Positions 57,311-64,000 of a DNA stretch of 64,000 bases are shown in pieces. The translations under genes were made by a program, and so were the position numbers. Each line of letters opens with the position of its first letter. Positions within the stretch are counted from its first letter, which is position 1. Origin of the DNA: Gigantopelta aegis (taxonomy: Eukaryota; Mollusca; Gastropoda; Neomphalida; Peltospiridae); NCBI RefSeq assembly GCF_016097555.1, contig NC_054703.1, forward strand, positions 39,071,544 to 39,135,543, in the 5' to 3' direction. The notes under the pieces were generated by a model. The model did not search any database, had not been told where the DNA came from, and saw nothing but the letters and a program-made list of their open reading frames with translations.

Positions 57311-57600
57311 CTTTAATTCACTGGTAAAGCGTTCGCCTAATGTACGATAGGTCTAGGATCGATCCCCGTCGGTGGACATGTTGCGCTATTTCTTGTTCCA
57401 ACCAGTACTCCTTTCATTTCGTTTCAACTGCATCGTTAAACAAAACCACTTTAACTTTAATTCACTGGTAAAGCGTTCGCCTAATGTACGATCGGTCTAG
57501 GATCGATCCCCGTCGGTGGACATTTTGCGCTATTTCTCGTTCCAGCCAGTACCCCTTTCATTTTGTTTCGTTTTTTTTCATTTCGTTTCATTTCAACTGG
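57311..57600 (+). repeat. SINE head duplicated in tandem
   Basis: ttcactggtaaagcgttcgc and taggatcgatccccgtcggt occur twice, about 130 bp apart (57317 and 57462), each followed by a cca(a/g)ccagtac end and joined by cgttaaacaaaaccacttta. This is a partial tandem duplication of a SINE 5' half. Confidence 0.8.
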
Positions 57601-57960
57601 TTTTCGTGCTTATATCCAATTAAGGTTCAAGCACGCTGTCCTGGGCACACACCACAACTGGTGTAACACAGGTCGGGGTATACATGTACTATCTGGTCTG
57701 TTTGATACTCCATACAAAAGCTCCCTTGCTACTAGTCGGGAAGAGAAGCCCATTGCAACAAAGGCCATGGTATGTACTATCTTGCCTATTTGATACTAAA
57801 TACAGAAGCTTCTTTGCTGCTTATTGGAAAGAGTAGCCCATTGCGTGGCGGCAGCGGGTTTCCTCTCTCAATATATGTGTGGTACTTGACTTTAATATGT
57901 CCGACGTAATATAACCGTGATTAAAATGTGTTCAGTGTGCGTCGTTAAATGAAGCATAAC
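57600..57960 (+). mobile_element. mosaic of SINE C tail and SINE D body/tail
   Basis: cgtgcttatatccaattaag and tgtcctgggcacacacca (family C) run straight into caactggtgtaacacaggtc, a doubled body block (57660-57740; 57750-57830) and the tail gtgtgcgtcgttaaatgaag. Confidence 0.75.
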
Positions 57961-58004
57961 TTCCTAGATTTCATCCCACCTATCTGATATACAGGGATTC
58001 CTAA

Positions 58005-58268
58005 TTACAATTTCAATTTCAACTTATTTCCATGCTTATATCCAATTAAGGTTCAAGCACGCTGTCCTGAGCACACACCTCAGCTATCTGGGCTGTCTGT
58101 CCAGAACAGTAGGTTAGTTGTTAGAGGTTAGTGGAAAAGAAGAGGGTATAGTGGTCTACGCACTTAACCATTTAGAAGTCGCTCTGGGTTGGAGCCGGTA
58201 CCGGGCAGCGAACTCTGTACCTACCAGCCTGTAGTCCGATGGCTTAACCATGACGCCACCAAGGCCGG
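58005..58268 (-). mobile_element. tRNA-related SINE, family C
   Basis: aatttcaacttatttccatg (tail side) through tgtcctgagcacacacctca to cttaaccatgacgccaccaa plus ggccgg (head side). Confidence 0.87.
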
Positions 58269-58329
58269 TTGATTCTTAAACACTCGATAACTTAACAGAA
58301 TGCACTCATACGTATTCGATCGAACTCAC

Positions 58330-58440
58330 CCATGCACGACTTGCAAAATCCAGTTGGGCAGCCCTCCGGTGTAAGCTGATGGCCACACTTACAATATCGG
58401 TTAGTGATCAAGGAAAACTTTGGACAGAAACAGCATTCGA
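58330..58440 (-). CDS. Cys-rich secreted-type gene, internal exon (phase 1-1)
   Basis: The minus-strand acceptor ctttctttcag (58441) and donor gcatgGGTGAGT (58329) bound a 111-base exon reading ECCFCPKFSLITNRYCKCGH then QLTPEGCPTGFCKSCM, with eight cysteines. Both junctions are phase 1, as in exon-shuffled extracellular modules, and it joins in frame to the antistasin-like exon at 54987 across a 3.3-kb, repeat-filled intron. An exact domain name is not justified for this exon. The coincidence of splice sites, open frame and Cys content supports a real gene. Confidence 0.6.
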
Positions 58441-58719
58441 CTGAAAGAAAGACGGGGTGGATGTTTGTTAAAATAACACCTAGGTACAATTGTGTAATAG
58501 ACCCGCCATACAACCAAGTAATGTATAATAGCATGGTTTAATTTAGTCCGAAGGGACGTTGAAAGCGTGGCTATTTCTGTCTACGTCCGAATAGTGTCAC
58601 ATTTTCTAGGTATATAGCTGGTATTCAAAACTTGTGGAATCGTGTTTAAACCGTGTTTCAAAGGAAATAGTGCAACAAATGGACATACAAAACAATAATG
58701 TATAACCTACCGTACTCAC

Positions 58720-58768
58720 TAAATCCCGATTGAAGTGACACGTTAACACCATGTAAGTTTAATGTCAT
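58720..58768 (-). CDS. possible 5' exon of the Cys-rich gene
   Basis: ATG at 58768 opens MTLNLHGVNVSLQSGF and reaches a good donor, ttaGTGAGT at 58719, in phase 1, which matches the exon at 58440. It lacks the signal peptide expected of a secreted protein, so either the true first exon lies further upstream or this is a chance match. Confidence 0.22.
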
Positions 58769-58811
58769 GACTGGACTCGATAATAATCAAACTAAAGCTC
58801 TGTGACATCAG

Positions 58812-59040
58812 ATTGGGGGGGGGGGGGGGGATGTGTATGACCCAGTAGCTGGCTACCATTTGGTCGTCGACGTTTACCGAAGTATTACACACTGTCCCCC
58901 TCTACAACATGTTAGTAAGGGGGGGGGGGGGCGGCTAGAGGTGACTCCAGCTAGTTGATTAACTGCCACTAAAACAAAAACATCAACAACAACTACAATT
59001 ACTACTATTAAATTTAAGCCTCATTCTACTCCTACCGCCG
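58812..59040. other. two poly-G tracts, no gene seen
   Basis: G runs at about 58815-58831 and 58919-58931 within unassigned sequence. Start of the ACT-rich stretch that leads into the (CTA)n tract. Confidence 0.6.
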
Positions 59041-59082
<42 letters not shown>

Positions 59083-59121
59083 GTGATACTACTACTACTA
59101 CTACTACTACTGCTGCTACTG
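59041..59121. repeat. (CTA)n microsatellite
   Basis: CTA/TAG triplets just downstream of the stop codon of the Gly-rich ORF (minus strand). Confidence 0.95.
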
Positions 59122-59694
59122 CTATATGACGCCAATTCCTCCTATGACGCCTCCTCCGACGATGACGCCCCCGCCAGTGACGCCACCATTATACCCTCCC
59201 ACGATACCGCCACCTCTAATGATGCCAACTTTATATCCACCTCTAATTACGCCACCTTTATATCCTCCTCCAATGACGGCACCTTTATATCCTCCTACGA
59301 AGACGCCACCTTTATATCCTCCTGTAGTGACGCCACATTTATACCCTCCCACGATACCGCCACCTCTAATGATGCCAACTTTATATCCACCTCTAATTAC
59401 GCCACCTTTATATCCTCCTCCAATGACGGCACCTTTATATCCTCCTACGATGCCGCCACCTCCAATGACGCTGCCTTTATATCCTCCTTTGATGCCACCA
59501 CCTCCAATGACGTCACCCCCATAGCCACCAATTCCAGGCTTAGCAATGGGGCAATACCCGCCAACACCCCCGTATCCGCCGACACCAACAAGTCCAACTC
59601 CTCCTACTCCAGTATACCTGCCTCTACCGCCATAACCGCCGCCGTATACGCCCTTTCCTACTTGACACTCGATCAACACTGAACCAACTATCAT
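59122..59694 (-). CDS. Gly/Tyr/Lys-rich secreted-type protein (shell-matrix-like)
   Basis: 190 codons from ATG 59694 to TAG 59122. The start MIVGSVLIECQVGKGVYGGG is a short hydrophobic leader; codons just upstream (LQFLA) are also hydrophobic, so an upstream exon may complete the signal peptide. The mature part is about half Gly with Tyr, Val, Ile and Lys, built on GGYKGGV/IGGGYKG units, and contains a duplicated block (about GGYKGAVIGGGYKGG to RGGGIVGGYK). Composition and leader resemble mollusc shematrin-like or other silk-like shell proteins; that role is inference. Rich in low-complexity DNA, so chance openness must be weighed, but the leader plus 190 open codons favours a gene. Confidence 0.5.
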   Translation of the reverse strand: MIVGSVLIECQVGKGVYGGGYGGRGRYTGVGGVGLVGVGGYGGVGGYCPIAKPGIGGYGGDVIGGGGIKGGYKGSVIGGGGIVGGYKGAVIGGGYKGGVIRGGYKVGIIRGGGIVGGYKCGVTTGGYKGGVFVGGYKGAVIGGGYKGGVIRGGYKVGIIRGGGIVGGYNGGVTGGGVIVGGGVIGGIGVI

Positions 59695-59730
59695 GGCAAG
59701 GAATTGTAAGATGGTCGTTATATTTTGGGA

Positions 59731-61440
59731 CAATTTGTGAGGCCAGAATGGATTTAATTATCCCCTGCGCCAGTGCGTTCATATCTATGTAGGTAACAGT
59801 CAAACTCGACATACATACAATATATAGATATTCACACATCAATACATACTAGCCAGTGCCAGGTCTGCCCACTGTTTCATGTACGTAAGCGGGATCGACT
59901 GCGTAGATTGCAGGACCCATGCATGTGGTTGAGTTAAAAAAAACATCCTTTTTATGGATGCTTCGATAGCTCGGAGCGCATCGTGGTTAGTCTCGCAATT
60001 TGAGGCCGAATCGGTGCCATATGTTCAAGTCCCAGCAACGGCATGGGCCAATTTGTGAAGCCAGAAAGGATTTAATTATCCCCTGTGCCAGTGCGTTAAT
60101 ATCTATGTATGTAACAGTCAAAGTCGACATACATACAATATATAGATATTCATAGATCAATACATACTAGCCAGTGTCAGGTCTGCCCACTGTTTCATGT
60201 ACGTAAGCGGGATCGACCGCGTAGATTGCAGGCCCCATGCATGTCGTTGAGTTAAAGAACATCCTTTTTTATGGATGCTTCGATAGCTCAGAGCGCATCA
60301 TGGTTAGTCTCGCAATTTGCGGGCGATTCGGTGACATAGGTTCGAGTACAAGCAATGGCATGGGAAAATGAGTGAGGCCAGAAAGGATGTAATTATCCCC
60401 TGCACCAGTGCGTTAATATCTATGTATGTAACAGTCAAACTCGACATACATACAATATATAGATATTCGCACATCAATACATACTATCCAGTGCTATATC
60501 TGCCCACTGTTTCATGTACGTAAGCGGGATCGACTACGTAGATTGCAGGACCTATGCATGTGGTTGAGTTAAAAAATCATCCTTTTTATGGAAGCTTCAA
60601 CAGCTCAGAACGCATCGTGTTTAGTCTCGCAATTTGCGGCCGAATAGGTGCCATAGGTTCGAGTCCCAGCAACGGCATGGGACAATTTGTGAGGCCAGAA
60701 TGGATTTAATTATCCCCTGCGCCAGTGCGTTCGTATCTATGTAGGTAACAGTCAAACTCGACATACATACAGTGTATAGATATTCACACATCAATACATA
60801 CTAGCCAGTGCCAGGTCTGCCCACTGTTTCATGTACGTAAACGGGATCGATCGCGTAGATTGCAGGACCCATGCATGTGGTTGAGTTAAAAAAAACTTCT
60901 TTTTTATCGATGCTTGAATAACTCAGAGCGCATCTTGGTTAGTCTCGCAATTTACGAGCGATTCGGTGCCATAGGTTCGAGTCCCAGCAACGACATGTGA
61001 CAATCTGTGAGGCCAGAAAGGATTTAATTATCCCTTGCGCCATTGCGTTAATATCTATGCAGGTAACAGTCAAACTTGACACACATACAATATATAAATA
61101 TTCATACATCAATACATACTAGCCAGCCCTGTCCACTGTTTCATGTACGTAAGCGGGATCGACCGCGTAGATTGCAGGCCACATGCATGTGGTTGAGTTA
61201 AAGAACATCCTTTTTATGGATGCTTCGATAGCTCAGAGCGCGTCGTGGTTAGTCTCGCAATTTGCGGGCGATTCGGTGCCATAGGTTCGAGTCCCAGCAA
61301 CGGCATGGGACAATTTGTGAGGCCACAACGGATTTAATTATCCCCTGCGCCAGTGCGTTAATATCTATGTATGTAACAGTCAAACTCGACATACATACAA
61401 TATATAGATATTCATACATCAATACATACATACATGCATA
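59731..61440 (+). repeat. tandem array of SINE B units, about 315-bp period, five copies
   Basis: Each unit has a tRNA-like head (cttcgatagctcagagcgca; ggttcgagtcccagcaacgg), tgaggccagaaaggatttaa, taacagtcaaactcgacata, atacatactagccagtgcca, and gtaagcgggatcgaccgcgt. Heads start near 59961, 60278, 60597, 60911 and 61222. Most B boxes keep GGTTCGAGTCC. Tandem SINE-containing units of this regularity point to satellite-style amplification rather than separate insertions. Confidence 0.93.
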
Positions 61441-61505
61441 CATACATGCATACGTACGCACATGCATACGTACATGCATACATACATGCATACATACATA
61501 CATAC
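61425..61505. repeat. (CATA/CATG)n tract
   Basis: CATA-rich tail of the last array unit, with CATG and CGTA variants. Confidence 0.92.
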
Positions 61506-61840
61506 CCTATTACAGCACGTCCGGTTATTGCATATAGAAAAAATCCAAGTCTGAAGGATATCTTAGTCTCCACCCGACTACACGCCGCTTAAGCCTCTAA
61601 GCCAATCCATTTTTCAGTGGTTGGTTTGTTGTTATCCCTTTCCTAAAAAAATTTTTAAAAACAAATACATCGTATCTGGCTGTAAACAAAACATAGTACT
61701 AGCCAAATAAATTTAAAACAAAACCGAAAAACGGTCAATTTAAAATCAATTTCGAATCCCTGGGGCAAAATTAGAAAATAACAATTTTTTTAGTTTTAAA
61801 AAATTCCTGAGCCAGTGCGTTCATTCATTCTTAAATACAT
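61506..61840. other. no gene seen
   Basis: AT-rich unassigned sequence. Confidence 0.5.
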
Positions 61841-62020
61841 ACAATTTGTGAGGTCAGAAAAGGCTTTAATTATCCCCTGCGCCAGTTTGTTAATATCTAT
61901 GTATGTAACAGTCAACCTCGACATACATACAATATATAGTTATTCATACATCAATACATACATTTATACATACATACATACATACATACATACATACATA
62001 CATACATACATGCATACATG
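61841..62020 (+). mobile_element. SINE B 3' part with (CATA)n tail
   Basis: caatttgtgaggtcagaaaa, cgccagtttgttaatatcta, taacagtcaacctcgacata, then about 60 bp of CATA repeats. The tRNA head is absent. Confidence 0.85.
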
Positions 62021-62105
62021 ATAATTCTTTTTGGGTGAGATCGATTTCATTTCTTTTTTGTTGAAACCTTACTATAAATCTTTTTTGTGTGTTCTTAAAA
62101 CCAAA

Positions 62106-62371
62106 ATGGCCAGAAAAAATGCCACAAATACGGGTAGTAGAGGACGTGATTTTGGAAACCCGCCGTCCAACAATTCGAAAAAAAAAAGCGGGGTTTACCA
62201 GTCCGATTCGGCCTTTGCTGGATTGGTTAAACTGCTGTACGGTGTGTTGCAGTGCATCCACCACATTGGGTTTACTGGAGGAGAATCTAGTCAGTTCGAC
62301 CCTCCCAAATCACTAGCAAGGCAAGGTGGGGGCGCTAACTCCTTCATCAAACCGGCACGTCCAAAATTTAG
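62106..62371 (+). CDS. unidentified ORF running into an assembly gap
   Basis: ATG at 62106 in a good context (accaaaATGGcc) opens MARKNATNTGSRGRDFGNPP, a basic Ser/Asn/Lys stretch, then LVKLLYGVLQCIHHIGFTGG and NSFIKPARPKF, still open at the first N. The basic start followed by a hydrophobic helix and a PARP-like ending has the look of the first ORF of a retroelement, or of a host gene. I cannot name it. Confidence 0.4.
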
Positions 62372-62571
62372 NNNNNNNNNNNNNNNNNNNNNNNNNNNNN
62401 NNNNNNNNNNNNNNNNNNNNNNNNNNNNNNNNNNNNNNNNNNNNNNNNNNNNNNNNNNNNNNNNNNNNNNNNNNNNNNNNNNNNNNNNNNNNNNNNNNNN
62501 NNNNNNNNNNNNNNNNNNNNNNNNNNNNNNNNNNNNNNNNNNNNNNNNNNNNNNNNNNNNNNNNNNNNNNN
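62372..62571. other. assembly gap, 200 Ns
   Basis: Exactly 200 N characters, a usual placeholder for a gap of unknown size. It sits precisely at the outer edge of the right arm of the inverted duplication. Confidence 0.99.
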
Positions 62572-62662
62572 CGCATAATTCATCGCGTGATACATGTAAC
62601 ACAAACACACATGGCGATCCCCTGTCTAGGATAATTGGCTTACGTCATTTACAAGTTTATTA

Positions 62663-62950
62663 TCGGTCTGGGATCGATCCCCGTTGGTGGACCCATTGCG
62701 CTATTTCTCGTTCCAGCCAGTGCTCCACAACTTGTGTAACAAAGGCCGTGGTATGTACTATCCTGTCTGTGGGATGGTGCATATAAAACATCCCTTGCTG
62801 CTAGTCGAAAAAAGAGTAGCCCATGAAGTGGCGACAGTGGGTTTCCTCTCTCAATATCTGTGTGGTCTTTAACCATATATCTGACGTCATATAATCGTAA
62901 ATAAAATGTGTTGAGTGCGTCGTTAAATAAAACATTTCTTTATTTCTTTG
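62663..62950 (+). mobile_element. SINE, family D, 5'-truncated copy in the right arm
   Basis: ggtctgggatcgatccccgt to gtgcgtcgttaaataaaaca. It is the mirror of the SINE at 5777-6100, truncated by the deletion described for this arm. Confidence 0.92.
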
Positions 62951-63222
62951 TTTACAATGAATAAGTTATGTCAGTAGTGGTTTCAAATCCCTGACCTGAA
63001 CGCATAAAAACGTTCCAATTGCACTTTTCACAGGTGTTGATTCTTGAAAAGTAATCTACACATAGAACAATAATGTGACGTCATATGTATGGATTACGGA
63101 CATTATTTGGGGTGAAACAAACACATAATAATAATAATAAAAATACCCTTTTCTTTGGTTATTGTTATACAATTTGTAACAGTGTTAGATCAATTTTTGT
63201 CTGTTTTAGGTGTGTGTCTGTG

Positions 63223-63256
63223 TGTGTGTGTGTGTGTGTGTGGAGGGGGGGGGGTG
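63223..63256. repeat. (GT)n followed by a G-rich run
   Basis: GT repeat at 63223-63240 and a G-rich run to 63254. In the left arm the equivalent is C-rich and CA sequence at 5451-5482. Confidence 0.9.
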
Positions 63257-63579
63257 TCTTTCGGCGCACACGTGCCCACGTGTGTGCGGTATGTTTTTCT
63301 CCGTTTACATTATGTTTGGTGTGCATATATTTGTATAGTTTATAACGTTTTACAACAATTAAATGACTATACATTCCTTTAAACAATATCAATAATTAAT
63401 ATGAACAGATGGACCACTGTTACAGCGCATAGCTCAGATGGTTATTTCACTAAATAAAATAAATCCATGGCAAACTAAAATGATTTTTTTTTTTTTAATT
63501 GAAAAAATAAAATAAAATACAAACAGTTAGAGACAGGAAGGGAGATAAATCCATTTGATTTCGAACTACAGTTTACCAA

Positions 63580-63830
63580 AGGTTTTTTTTGGGGGGGAGG
63601 GGGGGGGGGGTTCTGGGTGTGTGTGGTTTTTTTGGTGTTTTTGTTTTTTGGTTTGTTTGGATTTTTTTGTGTATGTTTTTTTTTTTTTTTTTTTTTTTTT
63701 TTTGTCTGTTGTTGGGTTGTTGTTGTTTGTTTGGGTTTTTTTGTTTGTTTTTTTGGTGGGTTTTTTTTTTGGGGGGTTGGTGTGTTTTTTGACTGTATGG
63801 TTTTTTTGGGGGGGGGGGTTGGGGGATAAA
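63580..63830. repeat. T/G-rich low-complexity tract
   Basis: Runs of T and G with TTTG/TGTT motifs. Phe/Gly/Val/Leu-rich ORFs in all forward frames come from this composition. Confidence 0.93.
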
Positions 63831-63887
63831 TAATCTTATTTTGTTTGTTAACCGCCATCACAATTTATAATAGGATATATCTGTGAG

Positions 63888-64000
63888 TTAGAGATATAAC
63901 ATTTCCGTAAAATCTATTGACCCATCTTGAAATTCCGTAATAGAGGATGTAACTGACGACGTCGGCCTGGAATTTATCGCGTGTCTACCACTCGATTCCA
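63888..64000 (-). CDS. GPCR-4: C-terminal end of a GPCR-1 paralogue, cut by the window edge
   Basis: The minus strand reads ESSGRHAINSRPTSSVTSSI then TEFQDGSIDFTEMLYL and TAA at 63890-63888. Against GPCR-1 there are 8 base changes in 113, four of them changing residues (L/S, G/R, C/F, H/Y), with the stop kept. The body of the receptor should lie beyond 64000 on the same strand. It is either a fourth paralogue or another haplotype of GPCR-1. Confidence 0.85.
   Translation of the reverse strand, partial: ESSGRHAINSRPTSSVTSSITEFQDGSIDFTEMLYL

Larger units (their letters stand above)
62572..64000 (-). repeat. right arm of the large inverted duplication
   Basis: Reverse complement of 4862-6780: the block at 62572-62660 matches about 6693-6780, the SINE at 62663-62945 matches 5777-6054, 62950-63165 matches about 5540-5770, and 63440-64000 matches 4862-5350. 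It lacks the equivalent of 6055-6692, with the junction inside the SINE head, so the loss was in this arm. Confidence 0.93.

Noticed and set aside
59126-59524. Proline-rich ORF (MTPPPxTPPLYPP) on the plus strand
   Set aside because: It is the antisense frame of the Gly-rich ORF. It has no leader and starts only four bases from the other strand's stop.
59961-61330. Possible tRNA genes (good A and B boxes)
   Set aside because: The sequence between the boxes does not fold into a full cloverleaf and each is followed by SINE body, so they are tRNA-derived SINE heads.
63555-63833. Phe/Val/Gly-rich hydrophobic ORFs that look like membrane proteins
   Set aside because: All three forward frames are open because the DNA is T/G-rich low complexity. 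The left-arm equivalent is not conserved.

Overview
This is nuclear DNA from an animal, most likely a marine mollusc and probably a gastropod. That is inferred from AT-rich, intron-containing genes, a heavy load of tRNA-derived SINEs, and a Gly/Tyr-rich secreted-type ORF resembling mollusc shell-matrix proteins. Nothing in it looks bacterial: there are no operons, CRISPR arrays or Shine-Dalgarno signals. Most of the window is repeats. Host genes are few and small.

The genes that tie the window together are paralogous class A (rhodopsin-like) G-protein-coupled receptors. GPCR-1 (3761-4974, +) has one base missing in a T run. GPCR-2 (30284-31501, -) is an intact 405-residue single coding exon with a candidate TATA promoter and leader exon near 33.3 kb. 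GPCR-3 (42256-42756, -) is a fragment cut exactly at a GA microsatellite. GPCR-4 (63888-64000, -) enters from the right edge. GPCR-1 and GPCR-2 share a splice acceptor 16 bases before the ATG. The GPCR-1 tail and its flank (4862-6780) recur inverted at 62572-64000, beside a 200-N gap, so this is either a real inverted duplication or a misjoined alternative haplotype.

Other host-type sequence: two phase-compatible exons of a Cys-rich gene with an antistasin-like C-terminus (58330-58440 and 54872-54987, -); a Gly/Tyr/Lys-rich ORF (59122-59694, -); an acidic exon (49024-49238, +); THAP-domain remnants split by a MITE (28.3-29.8 kb); and an ORF running into the gap (62106-62371).

Mobile DNA: a Tc1/mariner element with one stop in its transposase (10091-11594) and a deletion derivative (14955-15265); a two-gene PIF/Harbinger element (50509-53671); a LINE spread over 19.2-27.1 kb and broken by a satellite array, a MITE inside a MITE, and a SINE inside a SINE; a LINE RNase H tail (35.1-35.7 kb); a TTAA-targeting palindromic MITE family; and a CGTACG-rich element with perfect 48-bp terminal repeats (56058-56864). 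Tandem arrays have units of 57, about 110, 83, 64, 65, 62+68, 30 and about 315 bp, and there are long GA, TA, CA and poly-G tracts.
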